This document shows positions 9,501-18,778 of a DNA stretch of 64,000 nucleotides, piece by piece. The notes under the pieces are model-generated. The model was not told the DNA's origin and did not search any database. It saw only the letters and a list, made by a program, of their open reading frames with translations. Positions within the stretch are counted from its first letter, which is position 1, and every line of letters begins with the position of its first letter. The DNA comes from Aldrovandia affinis (taxonomy: Eukaryota > Chordata > Actinopteri > Notacanthiformes > Halosauridae), in assembly GCA_029706075.1 (NCBI GenBank), contig JAINUG010000020.1:6725860-6789859 (forward strand). The letters run 5' to 3'. Both the position numbers and the translations under genes were made by a program.

Positions 9501-12116
9501 AGCAAGTACAGCATTATCAGTGTCACACAGACAATGCCATGTGCTCGTAGATGCATGGTTCCAGGATGCAAGTCCTCTAACGCACGGTCCTCGTGGGCAG
9601 AGTGCTCCTGTTTTTCCCCTTTACCTGGGAGTCAGGTGTGACGACACTCATTTGCACTAATTGTTCTGCTAACTACCTGAGAGAAAGGAAAACCAGGACC
9701 GAATTTGGATTCGTGAGGCCAGATTTGAGTAGCCCTGCTCTAACGGTTTGCATGCCCCGTCGAAGGATGCTGTCATGCTCTGCCCATGGTTAGACTTTAC
9801 CGGAGCCAGAAGTAAAATTCTTACTCACATTTATTACATTTACGTAAACGCTTGTAAAATAGACAGTACCTGTCAGACACAGCACCCACCCTGTCCTGTC
9901 GTGGCACCACCGACGTCTCCAGATTATGTTGGGCGATCACGCCAAAAGGTTCAAATGAGTAGGGCTGGTTTTGCCCTCCATAAGACAGTGGTCCTCGACC
10001 TCAAAACTGCACTTGTCAACCGCGCTAGCGTTGTTGGAGTTACAGTCGCTGTCGTCCATGATTGCTGGGAAGGGAAGAGTTACTGATACCTAGCTAGCTA
10101 GGTTTGCAAACAGCTCATGACCGCAAGCTGTCAAACACAAGTTGAGTCTCTCGTAGAGACAGTGACGACACCCAAAACACACCCTATTTTTTTCCATTTT
10201 CATTACTCAGAGATGTTACACCTGAGAGGGAGGGACAAGATTAAGGGGTTAGATTAGCTGGCTAACTTTCCTAAATATTTAAGTAACCCAGGCTTTCATC
10301 CAATCATCAAAGTAAAAAATGTTTGTAGCTGGCCAACTCCTTCTAGCTTCAGGAGGTACCCCCCTGTTGTGTTGGCTGAAGTTCATCTGATAAATAATTA
10401 ATAAACTTGCAAGCAAGCAAGATCAGGACATCCAAGGGTACCGATTTGAGCCCTGCCGACCTATGGCCTCCATTAGAATATGGAAATGCTGCAGAAAAAA
10501 CGGAAAGGCGCCATTTGAATAGTGGTAAATGGAATTGCTGTTTGTTTAGAGTAAACGTTTACCATTTACACAGAACTTCTTCAAAGTCGGGGCTATTCAA
10601 TACCAGGCCTCGAGGGCCACAGTGTCTGCAAGTGTTTGCTCTAACACGCACTACACCACACCTGATTTGACTAATTAGGTCACCTGGACCAAGGACGTAA
10701 ACTGGTGAAATCGGGTGAAGCAGTGCGTGGTTCAAGCTGAATAGCCCTGGACTAAGTGAAGCTGTCGGTTGGCATTGGATCAGTGCAGATATGCATAGTG
10801 GCTGTCTTTATCAGCTCAGCCCGGCTTCACATCTCACATTATTCAATTGGGTCTCTGACGTATCTCTTCACACATAAAATGTGAAAGAGACAAATATGTA
10901 TTTAAGGAGAAGGAGACCAAGGCACTCTTCTTAATGTAGTTCAAAGTGCCTTGTACTTCCATCTAGGATATTAAAATAGCAGACCACCAATGCTTTTCAG
11001 CTTCAGAAGGCTTATTTGAACTGAAACGTGTTGGTGCTTTTTTTAATCTCCAATAGGGATATGGAAAATAAATATGGGCAATTTTACCACATTACACAAA
11101 GTGCCTTGGTTTTCTTTTTCTTAAGTGAATTGAAGGGACCCCTTGTCTGGGCACCTAATTTGTGTACATATTTAGATTTCCTGGAATAGACGCATTTGTA
11201 TTTAATAAAAACCTGGGTAACACATTTAGCATAGAATGCATGTACTTTAAATCGTAATATGGTATTTCACATTTTTGTTTGCAAATAAATACAGAATGGT
11301 AATGAAGCTCATCCAGAATGTTGCAGCCCGTCTGGTATTCAACCTCCCCAAGTTTTCCCACACCACCCCACTCCTCCGCACCTTTCACTGGCTCCCTGTA
11401 GCTGCTCACATCAGATTTAAGACACTGGTGCTGGCCTACCGGGCTGTGAATGGAACGGCCCCTCCCTACCTCTTGGCTGTGGTCCAACCCTACACCCCAG
11501 CCCAACCACTGCGCTCTGCTGCCTCTAGGTGATTGGTTACTCCCTCACGTCAAGTGACCAATGGCTGCTCATCCCGGTCATGACTCTTCTCTGTCCTGGC
11601 ACCGCTATGGTGGAATGAACTCCCCGCTGATGTCAGGACAGCCGAATCGCTGCCCATCTTCCGCCACAGTATGAAAGCGCACCTCTTTAGGCTGCATCTT
11701 GGACCTTATCCCCACCTATCCCTATATTTCAAATAAATAAAAATACTTGTTGCACTTGTTGTTGTCAATTTCCTTTAGCACTTGTGTTGATTATGGCTGC
11801 TTACTTGATGTGCTTGAAGATGTAGCGACATGTGGTTGTTCTTGATCTACTTAAGCTGAATGCACTTTCTGTAAGTCGCTTTGGATGAAAGGGTCTGCTA
11901 AATGCTTGTAATGTAATGTAATGTAATGAATACAACATTGACATGATAAATCAGTGATGCATTTAAGGGGCAATGTGCACACACCTATGTATTTAGGGTC
12001 GCTACTTCCGTCTCTGCTGATGTTTAGATCCACGAGGATGGATTTGTTACTGACATGTTTCTGTTTCATCCCAGGTCGTATGGATAGTATTTTACACAGC
12101 GCTGCACTACAACTGA
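6456..12116 (+). CDS. rab5if: rab5if (OPTI/RCAF1, C20orf24), four coding exons
   Basis: Spliced CDS 6456-6560, 7395-7498, 8552-8681 and 12075-12116: 381 nt, 126 aa. Known role: OPTI is the TMCO1 partner in the GEL complex of the ER multipass translocon; the protein was first named as a Rab5-interacting protein and was also reported as a respirasome assembly factor (RCAF1). It belongs to the Rab5ip/EMC6 family. Seen here: a polar N-terminus (1-35); FLDVIYWFRQIIAVVLG leading into hydrophobic segments at about 47-64 and 66-84; the family signature DEEEYGGAWELTKEGFMTSF (90-109); and a last hydrophobic stretch to the C-terminal HYN. Length matches the human protein (about 129 aa). All introns are GT-AG, with phases 0, 2 and 0. 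No breaks were seen, so it is probably functional. Confidence 0.96.
6561..7394 (+). other. rab5if: rab5if intron 1
   Basis: 834 bp, GT-AG, with the acceptor preceded by a T-rich tract (CTTTTTTTTGCAG). A LINE-like dispersed repeat lies at 6977-7202; otherwise nothing was seen. Confidence 0.9.
6977..7202 (+). repeat. Dispersed retroelement 3' end with (GATT)n tail
   Basis: Core reads GGCCAGAGGAGGATGGGCTC, then GAGTTTTTCCTTGCCGC, then GCTGTACAAATAAAGTGTGA, and ends in GATTGATTGATT. The same core occurs at 19822-20048 and 24825-25266, and inverted at 50611-50790, each with a different short tandem tail. A simple-repeat 3' tail is typical of LINEs and LINE-mobilised SINEs; the clade is not certain. 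Confidence 0.8.
7395..7498 (+). CDS. rab5if: rab5if coding exon 2
   Basis: Encodes residues 36-69 plus two bases of codon 70: DEFLDVIYWFRQIIAVVLGA, then IWGIAPLKGFLGIA. Acceptor TTTGCAG|GAT, donor CCAT|GTGAGT. It contains the first membrane segment and closely matches the human exon (DEFLDVIYWFRQIIAVVLG is identical). Confidence 0.95.
7499..8551 (+). other. rab5if: rab5if intron 2
   Basis: 1,053 bp, GT-AG. It holds a short TG/TCTG microsatellite at about 8445-8485 and otherwise unclassified AT-rich DNA. Confidence 0.9.
8445..8485. repeat. (TG)n(TCTG)n microsatellite
   Basis: A TG run followed directly by TCTG repeats, inside rab5if intron 2 about 70 bp before the exon 3 acceptor. Confidence 0.9.
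8552..8681 (+). CDS. rab5if: rab5if coding exon 3
   Basis: Encodes residues 70-113: FCIINAGLLYVYFSGYQQ, then the acidic loop VDEEEYGGAWELTKEG, then FMTSFALFL. Acceptor CCAACAG|ATT, donor CCTG|GTATCT, ending in phase 0. This is the most conserved part of the protein. Confidence 0.95.
8880..9115. mobile_element. Fold-back MITE-like repeat with duplicated end
   Basis: Contains GGTCTGCTGGTTTTTCGTTG and GACTCAGCACTTAATTGA, and ends in CTCTCCAGGACCAGGGTTGG. The segment TTTGGGGCCCCTGTGTCTCT is present twice, 37 bp apart. A partial copy with the same CTGCTGG...CTCAGCACTT core lies at 60893-60990. It is a non-coding dispersed repeat; the superfamily is unknown to me. Confidence 0.65.
9243..9441. repeat. 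Long nested palindrome (about 200 bp)
   Basis: The outer arms GAGCTCTGATGCTACTTCAC and GTGAAGTAGCATCAGAGCTC are perfect reverse complements. Inside them, AACATCCAGCTAAACTTGAA pairs with TTCAAGTTTAGCTGGATGTT, and the match continues through AGTAAAATG. Probably a MITE or an inverted insertion in the intron; no coding capacity. Confidence 0.9.
10590..10748. mobile_element. Short MITE-like element
   Basis: GGGCTATTCA at the left and TGAATAGCCC at the right are inverted repeats about 160 bp apart. The interior includes CCTCGAGGGCCACAGTG and CACCTGATTTGACTAATTAG. Non-coding. Confidence 0.6.
10916..11110. mobile_element. Short MITE-like element
   Basis: ACCAAGGCACT at the left pairs with AGTGCCTTGGT at the right, 195 bp overall. 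Non-coding, AT-rich interior. Confidence 0.55.
11284..11929 (+). mobile_element. L2-type LINE, truncated 3' end
   Basis: The 5' part encodes the end of a CR1/L2-clade reverse transcriptase: LIQNVAARLVFN, then HTTPLLRTFHWLPVAAHIRF, KTLVLAYRAVNG and APPYL (about 11308-11480). A stop falls in the next segment (CTAGGTGA at 11525) and the frame is lost. The 3' part, from WNELP-like coding remnants, runs into the tail GTAAGTCGCTTTGGATGAAA and ends in (TGTAA)n. It is 5'-truncated, as most LINE copies are, and lies within rab5if intron 3. The same tail is used by the SINEs in this window. Confidence 0.9.
12075..12116 (+). CDS. rab5if: rab5if coding exon 4 (last)
   Basis: Encodes VVWIVFYTALHYN and TGA. 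Acceptor CATCCCAG|GTC. The human C-terminus ends IIFYTAIHYD, so this short exon is secure despite its size; the total length (381 nt) closes the frame. Confidence 0.95.
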   Translation, partial: VVWIVFYTALHYN

Positions 12117-12646
12117 AGCTTGGCGGAAGGAGGGATTTTTTTCAAAAGAGAACACGGAAAACTATTTAAAATGCGGATTGGAACTCTGAAGTCCAGGCTG
12201 GGTCATTGTCTCCTTTGTTCTGGCTCCAACAGCATCGCATAGAAGCATGAAAGTAGGAATGAATTGGGTCATTTATGATCGACTATCTATTTGGGCTGGG
12301 GCGTCTCACTTCAGTGTTTAAGTTGAAACTGCCCAGTCCACTAACCCCTGACAGCTACTAATTTTTTTTTTTTTTAAACAATATTGTATGAAACGTGCAA
12401 TGTTATGTAAAAAAAAACTTTGTGGCTTGTTTCTAAGAGAGAGAAAACGCCACTTCCAGATGAAGTGTGATGAGCAAGTTTATGTACATGTTTGTTTAAA
12501 ATAGGTGTACAAATAATTTTTTGGTTCAGCAAAGCCTGAATGTTTCCATCTTATTTGTAGTTTTCATCCTCATAGCTTGTTTTATGAAATGTTATTTTCA
12601 ATATTTTATGTTTACATTTTATTGCATTAAATCTTAATGGATTAAA
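12117..12646 (+). promoter_or_regulatory. rab5if: rab5if 3' UTR and likely poly(A) signals
   Basis: AT-rich sequence after the stop. No AATAAA was seen, but the common variant ATTAAA occurs at 12626-12631 and again at 12641-12646, followed by T/G-rich DNA. The cleavage site is inferred, not seen. Confidence 0.5.
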
Positions 12647-13540
12647 TGGATTCCCTGTAGTTTGATCAATTGTTCAAAATGTAGTAATTTTGCTTGATTC
12701 CAGGGACAGCGTGGTATTTGAATTCACATAGTTTAAGGACAATGAAAGATTTTTGACTTGGCCATCTTTTTTCTTTTTGCATTAAACGTGGGCTTTGTTC
12801 TGCCTGTTTTTCACTGTGTATGGATTCACTGTGTAGCTGTGAAGTTTGGGTGTTTAAGGAGTGAAGTAATGATAACAGGTACGTCATGAGTACAAGCAAA
12901 AATGTTGGTAATATTACCAAGATCATTCAAAATGGAAGGGTCATTTCATGATATTCAGGAATTTATTTCATTTAAAATTACTTATTTGAATCCCCACTAA
13001 TACAAACAAGTTGTGAAGCCATAGTTAGATTTCTTACAGTGGCATTTTTTGTTTGTGGTTACTGGAACATTATTTCTGATGATGGTGAATTCAGATTTTC
13101 CTCATGATTAAGAGACAATGATTTTACCATGCAGAGTGTAAGGGGGGCAAGAAGAAGCATTCATCAGATCCACCTTGTTTTTCAAAAAAGGTAACCAATC
13201 AGACGCCAAAGCTTGTCAGAGCCTACTCATTTTATGTTTTTCACCTCCAAACAGATATTTTAATGTATAACCCCCTCTAGGTTCATTGCTGTTTTTTTCT
13301 CCCTACTCCACTAATAATTTGCAGTGGCTCGGGAAAACCCCCAGAAACGAACATAATTGTTATGTAATGATAGGTAAATATAGAGAGAACAACAACACGT
13401 GCTGTAAAACATCACTGCGTCATAGGCCGCCTTGGTATTGTGCGTCCGTTAAACTGAAAATATAGTGAGTCATTATAGCCAAAGCAAAGCTACCGGTATG
13501 CGCGAGACTGGGAGGAGGGGCTATGGCTTGTTTGCGTCCA
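12647..13540. other. Short intergenic interval between rab5if and fam83d
   Basis: Mostly AT-rich and unclassified. It becomes CpG-containing from about 13420 toward fam83d. Confidence 0.6.
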
Positions 13541-13777
13541 AATTCAAACTGGGCCAATGAGTGCAGAGGGGGCGGTCGCACGTGGCAGGGAAGGCCTGAC
13601 AGTTTGGGCCCGGCCGCTTTCGGTCAGCCAATACGGACCGGCAGTGGGACGGCGTTGTGTGTGATGCAAAATACAAATGCGTGAGCGAGCTCCGTTTTAA
13701 AAAAAACATCTGCATCAGGATTCAGGAAACCACGATATTCCCGTGGACCTGAGTGACGTGTCTTGTGGTGCGGTGCA
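13541..13777 (+). promoter_or_regulatory. fam83d: fam83d promoter: CHR and CCAAT boxes
   Basis: TTCAAA at 13543-13548 is the cell-cycle homology region (CHR, TTTGAA) in reverse orientation. CCAAT boxes (NF-Y) are at 13554-13558 and 13628-13632. Surrounding DNA is GC-rich (GGGGGCGGTCGC, GGGCCCGGCC). This layout is typical of G2/M genes controlled by the DREAM and MuvB complexes and fits FAM83D being a mitotic protein. Motifs are seen; regulation is inferred. Confidence 0.55.
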
Positions 13778-14260
13778 ATGGCTTTATCGCAGTGCTTGGA
13801 CGATTCGCCGGGACTGAAGCCGTTTAAGCGAGGGAATGACATTAACCTTCAGGAGCTGTACAACGAGCGGCATCGGCTTGCTTTAGAGGAGCTGGTCGCA
13901 GGTGGGGTAGACGGGTATTTGGATTTCTTAAAAAGGGAGAGGATACCTAATTTTCTTTCCGACGACGAAATCCGACGCATCAGCCGCGCAGCGGTGGTGC
14001 CGCGATGCGTGTCTCTCCACGGGGAGGACGCCGGGTTGGAACACTCTATGACCACCAGCTCGATGGACTGTTCTTCAGTCACTTACTTCCCCGAGGTGTC
14101 GGACATTGAGCCCCCGCTTTTGGAAATAGGCTGGCCGGCGTTCACCGCTGGCTCATACCGAGGAGTCACGCGGGCTGTCGCCCACTTCCAGCCCAGCTAC
14201 GGCGAGTGCATTTACAGCTGCAAGGAAGCTGCGAGAAGAATGATAAAAAGCGCCAAAGAG
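13778..14260 (+). CDS. fam83d: fam83d coding exon 1
   Basis: Encodes residues 1-161, [10 protein letters not shown] to KSAKE, ending GAG|GTAACG in phase 0. It carries the N-terminal half of DUF1669. The start context GCAATGG has G at +4. The open frame runs on to 14386 only because the intron lacks an early stop. Confidence 0.96.
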
Positions 14261-17200
14261 GTAACGAATAGAAGGCAGCTCATTTTGAATTCCAAATATC
14301 TAACCTACCAGTATATAGTTGGTAGGTTACCAGTTGCTAAGTCTGTGGTAGCCAACTTCTTTATTTGGAATGATTGCCGAAGTTAAGATAATGCTGTATT
14401 TCAACTAAATTATTTTGTTGAAAATTGAAAAAATATGGCAGTAAAACAATTTGGCAGACTACAAGGCATTACAATCTATATAACCTATTACATCCATGCT
14501 CTACATTAAAGACCGCGCCAGTTTTTTCCGCATGAATTATGATTCTAATACATTGATTGTCTCTGAAATTACGGCAATGTATCGCGCATTTGCTGATCTC
14601 TTTCATAACGTGTCGCGGCTGGAACTTGATCCTCCCGATTCAAAAGGTCTGAGAATGCACGTGACGGACACTTACAACAGACGACCAGTTGGCAGTCTGG
14701 CGTGAAGGCTTTAACTGCTTTTTGCCGTTTTTAAATGTTTTTTTTCTCACCCCAAAATGGAATAAAACCTGCTCTTAATCGGATCTCGACTCATGAGCCT
14801 GCTGAATGTGTTAATCTGGTTTCTTCCGATCAACGAACAAGCCTCAAAAGTAAATGTCTATCTCCAGTAAGGTGAAACTGCCGGAGGGTGAAAGGTTTTT
14901 CTCGTACTCTCGCGCAAGTATGTGCAAGTAGTGAAGCCTCGAATTGCTGCGCGAGAATGCGCTCACCTGGGCGGGGGGGCGTGTGAGGGCGCATACAGCG
15001 CCACAAATCACGGCGCAATTACTGTAACTGTAACGCCCTCACATGCGTGCTGCGGAAACTGGCCACAGGAATTGCGATAACTTGAGTTGGCGTCCAAAGT
15101 AAATATAAAGCCCCCAGCAATGGAAAATATTAATGTACTCGCTCTAACACGCTCTTCATATCTCAAATGTAGAAATAATCCCATTTGAACTCTGAAATAT
15201 GCTGAAATGCACGTCACAGGTGCCAGAGATGGGACCGTACTTGCAGCTGTTTTCATGATCTGGGAAATAAGCAGCCGACCGTGTGTAGATACGAGTTCTA
15301 GTGCAGTGGCATGATTTTGTGGCTGTTATATATTTTTTACATTACACACACACACTATTTTTTTGTTTCGTATTTATCCAAAAATGTAGAAGCCCTCAAA
15401 GTATTTAATCGTGCTAGATGATATTTGTAAACCATTGCTTTTGTTTTTCTACCATTTGTCTTGACAACCATGAACAGAGATGTCATTGTCAAGTCTGCCT
15501 GCAATGCTCCAACCACAGCCATCACCGCAAACGTCAGAAAACCGATCAGGGCCCATATCCGTAAAGATTCTAAGCGTAGGAGCGCTGATGTAGGAACAGA
15601 TTTCCCCTGTCCGTATCCTAACCATATCCATTATGAGCTAAAAGACTAAACTGATCCTAGATCAGCGCTCCTACCCTGAGACCCCTTGTGGATGCGGGCC
15701 CAGGTTGCGAGTAAAGAAGTTAAATAAAAGTGGAGCAGAGTTGACCGGCTGCCTTGGGCGATGGTTGCAGGTGATCGCCGTGGTGACGGACTCCCTCACA
15801 GACCTGGATATCTTCAGGGACCTGCGGGACGCCTGTACCCTGCGCAGGGTGCCCGTCTACCTGCTGCTCGACCAGTCCTGTCTGCCCTCCTTCCTCCAGA
15901 TGTGCAGGAACCTCAACCTGCGCCTGGACGAACTGCGGGTATGAGCCATACACACCGTAGTGTACCTGAGCACACCTGAGTGTACAGAAATACACTTGGA
16001 CACACCTGTACAGATCTGACTGAGCATACCTGAGCCCACCGGAAGGTATCTGTATGGTGGTTCTCTGTGGCTCAGTTGGTAGAGCACGGCGTTGGCAACG
16101 CTTAGGTTGTGGGTTCAATCCCCACTGGGGCCACATATACTGAAAATGTATGCATTCACTACTGGATAAAAGCGTCTGCTAAATGGCGTATATTATCTGA
16201 GCGTACCTGAACATGTGAATGTTGTTTTCGCTGTGAATGTATGCATTTTAACGGTTCATTTCTTTATCAAAGCACATGCGTGTTCGCACCATCACCGGCG
16301 CCACCTACTTCCTACGCTCTGGAGCCAAGATCACCGGCAAGGTGCACGAGCGCTTCATGCTCATCGACGGAAACCGGGTGGCCACGGGTTCGTACAGGTA
16401 CGATATCCACGGTAACTGGGTGGGCTCGTACAGGTAGGATATCAACGGAGGATGGCTGGGCTCATAGGTATTAGAGGAGGGTACTGTCGGAGGAGAGGAG
16501 GGTATTGGTTGGTGTTAAAATGACCGGCGTCTCCCTCCCTCAGGTTCACTTGGACGGATGGCAAGCTGAACAGCAGTAACCTGATCGAGCTGTCAGGCCA
16601 GATCACAGAGAACTTTGACGAAGAGTTCCGGATCCTCTACGCCCAGTCCCTGCCCATCGGCGCGCGGGCCAGCTCTGGAAGCGCCCGGAACAGCGGAGTC
16701 TACGACCACCTGCTCCTCAAACTGCCGGCCGCCCCGCCGGCCGCCCCGCCTTCCCCCCGCGTCCCTGTGGTCGAACCCGAGCCTGTGCCTGAGCCCGCCA
16801 GGCTGACCAGCACACCCAGCCGGCCTCAGGTTTCCAGCGACGAGACCAAGGAGCCCAGCCGCAAGAGCAGCCCCATGTCGGACTCCTCCACCATCGGGGA
16901 TGACTGGATGGAGCAGGAGCACATGCGGGAAGTGCTGGCCGACACGCCCACGGAGGGGGAGCAGCCTCCAGCCCTACCCGGTCCTGGACCCGCCCCCTGC
17001 CATGCCTCCACACAGACCTGCTTCCTCACAGCGGACCACAGCGTGCAGACCGAGCCAATGCAGGCCCCGCCCGAATGCCTTCTGCTTCCTGTCGCCCGGG
17101 ATGACCCCCAGGGCCCCGGCCCTGACTCCTCTGGCTCTGCCCCTGATGCCCGGCCCCACCCTCCTCCCCGGGTGGAGGGGTGGATGCCGATCCGCCAGGC

Positions 17201-17447
17201 CCCTGACGGAAACCTGCGGGACTGCTTCCGCAAGCTGACCAAGGAGCGGCAGTACCACTACTCCTCCATCCGCTCCAAGCTCGACCACATGGTGGCGCTG
17301 CTGTCGCACCGCCGGGAGCTGGTGGACCTCACCAACCTGGCGCTCAGCCCCCGGCTGCACCGGGCCCGCAAGGGCTTGCCGGACCACGCCGCCGCCATGG
17401 AGACTGCGCTCTTCGCCCCCTGGACACGGCAGCGCTGTCTGCAGTGA
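13778..17447 (+). CDS. fam83d: fam83d (CHICA), four coding exons
   Basis: Spliced CDS 13778-14260, 15771-15938, 16273-16397 and 16544-17447: 1,680 nt, 559 aa (human 585). Known role: FAM83D localises to the mitotic spindle with HMMR and DYNLL1, recruits casein kinase 1 alpha and supports chromosome congression with KIF22. Seen here: the DUF1669 pseudo-phospholipase D domain, from [10 protein letters not shown] (34-43) through [19 protein letters not shown] (102-120), [12 protein letters not shown] (239-250) and [13 protein letters not shown] (260-272); the CK1-binding FxxxF motif as F283-DEE-F287; a low-complexity Pro/Ser tail; TQT-type motifs at 415-417 and SVQT 425-428 (possible LC8 sites); and the conserved C-terminal block [20 protein letters not shown] (482-501). 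The upstream in-frame ATG at 13763 is less likely, because homology starts at MALSQ. No breaks were seen. Confidence 0.97.
14301..14329. repeat. Perfect 10-bp inverted repeat (hairpin)
   Basis: TAACCTACCA and TGGTAGGTTA flank a 9-base loop. An outer imperfect pair, ATTCCAAATA (14289) and ATTTGGAAT (about 14362), surrounds it. It lies about 40 bp inside the exon 1 donor. Confidence 0.75.
15549..15701. mobile_element. Fold-back MITE in fam83d intron 1
   Basis: Ends GGGCCC at both sides. The left arm carries GTAGGAGCGCTGATGTAGGA and the right arm GATCCTAGATCAGCGCTCCT, which pair imperfectly. The layout matches short fold-back elements common in teleost genomes; the family name is not certain. 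Confidence 0.75.
15771..15938 (+). CDS. fam83d: fam83d coding exon 2
   Basis: Encodes residues 162-217: [20 protein letters not shown], then [18 protein letters not shown], ending DELR|GTATGA. Acceptor TTGCAG|GTG. The human segment [20 protein letters not shown] aligns residue for residue. Confidence 0.96.
16060..16190 (+). mobile_element. tRNA-derived SINE in fam83d intron 2
   Basis: Head: TGTGGCTCAGTTGGTAGAGC (A box) and GTGGGTTCAATCCCCACTGG (B box, GGTTCAATCC). Body: ATATACTGAAAATGTATGCA. L2-like tail: GATAAAAGCGTCTGCTAAAT. It ends about 80 bp before the exon 3 acceptor. It is not a working tRNA gene, because the anticodon arm and 3' part of a tRNA do not follow. A 5'-cut copy lies at 25956-26045. 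Confidence 0.88.
16273..16397 (+). CDS. fam83d: fam83d coding exon 3
   Basis: Encodes residues 218-258 plus two bases of R259: [20 protein letters not shown], then the pseudo-HKD motif [20 protein letters not shown]. Acceptor ATCAAAG|CAC, donor TACAG|GTACGA. The acceptor has a weak pyrimidine tract (TTTCTTTATCAAAG), but phase and homology support it. The donor region is duplicated downstream (see findings). Confidence 0.93.
16382..16470 (+). repeat. fam83d: Tandem triplication of the fam83d exon 3 donor region (~36 bp)
   Basis: The segment GGGTTCGTACAGGTACGATA recurs as GGGCTCGTACAGGTAGGATA and, more weakly, as GGGCTCATAGGTATTAG. The first and second donors are 36 bp apart, so using the second adds 12 codons without changing frame. 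The third is in another phase and would follow a TAG. Confidence 0.85.
16544..17447 (+). CDS. fam83d: fam83d coding exon 4 (last)
   Basis: Encodes the rest of R259 to Q559, then TGA. Acceptor CCCTCAG|G. It holds the end of DUF1669 with the FxxxF CK1 anchor, a GC-rich Pro/Ala/Ser linker (about 300-420), the TQT motifs, and the conserved C-terminal block before the end [15 protein letters not shown]-like tail at [10 protein letters not shown]. The high GC makes long antisense frames here (up to 173 codons), which are shadows. Confidence 0.96.
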
Positions 17448-18612
17448 GAGACCCCGCCTTCCACCCCGCTTTATTCTGATGTCACTTCCTGTCACTTTCC
17501 TTCCTCACGTATTTATTGGCCACATTCTGATGTCACTTCCTGTATTTGCCACCATGTGCCAGTCTTACACTGAGGACTTTTTATATGCTGTGTAACCTAA
17601 CTGAGCTGCACTTGTTTTGGGGTGGGGGCTAGCTGCGCTAACCTCCATATGGAAGAGTGTCTATAAAATGCTTATAAAGGTTAAATTGGGGAATACGCAG
17701 AGCTTGAAACCAATGGGGAGAAAAGGGCAATTTAAAGCATGTTCGATTTAAAAGATGATCAGTTACTTTCTATTTTCTTTTGTTTAGTCTCATCTGCTTA
17801 ACTGGTGTTGCGTCATTATTCAGTGGTGCCCAGCATGAAGTAGAAGATTGTGTACTGTATCCACGGCTGGCTTTATTCCTCTCTCCTCTGCTTGGGTGCG
17901 ATTGTATCCTAGCACTGCCATCTGTGTGAATGCTTGCAGGGTTATTGTCACTGCTGCAGGTTTGCCATGCTTTTAGTGCAGCGTTACGGATGTGTGCTGT
18001 GACTGTAATTCAGCTTCACTGTTCCAGCTGGGGACCCCAAAATGATGAGGTTTTACAAGCGACCGCAAACATAAAAATTACCTGAATGTTTTTTTTGTTT
18101 GTTATTATTATGTTCAACCTCTTCCAAGGTTGTAATTGTGCATTCTCGTTTCTGTATTGTGTAAATATGAGAGCATTGCATGGGGGGAAAACATCATCTT
18201 GGAGTGTACCAATGGTCTTAAAATAGCAATGCTGTGTTGTCAATTTTGGCACTTTAAGGTTTGAGAAGCGTTTTTTTGATGCGACAGAATAACCTGCTTC
18301 TTTTCTTTTTTTTCCTCTCACTCAACCATTCCCTGTTCATGGGTGCTGTACCGTACATATCAACAAGATGATATACACTGTATTTTATATTTTCACACTA
18401 CACAGCTGTAGAGTTTAGGAGGCGAGTTTGAGTGCTAGAGGGCTGCTGGTTTCGGGAGAGATTTTTCTCTACATATGCTGGTCATTCTGGTGCATACTCC
18501 CAGACCCAATCAAATATCTGTATGTTCTCATGTCATGTCTTAAAGGTGTTTGCTTGTTCCTGGCTTGTGTGACAATGTTGAGATAATAAAACGGGTGAGA
18601 GTCATAACCAGA
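17448..18612 (+). promoter_or_regulatory. fam83d: fam83d 3' UTR with AATAAA poly(A) signal
   Basis: About 1.15 kb of non-coding sequence from the stop to AATAAA at 18585-18590, which is followed by a GT-rich stretch (GTGTTTTCATGACTTTGTGT). No other gene intervenes. The 3' end is inferred to lie about 15-30 bp past the signal. Confidence 0.75.
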
Positions 18613-18751
18613 GTGTTTTCATGACTTTGTGTTTTTTCAACAACAAAAAAGGCCAGCGGGTGAATGAAGGGTGTGGTGCGCCGCTCTGAACCAGGCTAAT
18701 ACTTACCTGGCAACACAACAGGAGAATCACTCATTCAACCAGTGTAGTTTA

Positions 18752-18778
18752 TCGTGTGTGTGTGTGTGTGTGTGTGTC
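18752..18778. repeat. (TG)n microsatellite
   Basis: Uninterrupted TG dinucleotides. Confidence 0.9.

Larger units (their letters stand above)
8682..12074 (+). other. rab5if: rab5if intron 3
   Basis: 3,393 bp, GT-AG. It has collected several elements: a fold-back repeat (8880-9115), a long palindrome (9243-9441), two short terminal-inverted-repeat elements (10590-10748 and 10916-11110) and an L2-type LINE end (11284-11929). The stretch 9442-10589 contains no classified repeat apart from a weak THAP-like frame at 9534. Confidence 0.9.
14261..15770 (+). other. fam83d: fam83d intron 1
   Basis: 1,510 bp, GT-AG. It holds a perfect hairpin (14301-14329) and a fold-back MITE (15549-15701) close to the acceptor. 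Confidence 0.92.

Noticed and set aside
13763-13777. Upstream ATG as the fam83d start
   Set aside because: In frame, but adds only MWCGA, while the FAM83D N-terminus begins at the second ATG (MALSQ), which has the better +4 G context.
16060-16140. tRNA gene
   Set aside because: A and B boxes are present, but the sequence continues into a SINE body and L2-like tail, and no tRNA fold closes with a proper acceptor stem.
16593-17495. Antisense frames of 109, 138 and 173 codons in fam83d exon 4
   Set aside because: Shadows of GC-rich coding DNA; the + strand frame has clear FAM83D homology.
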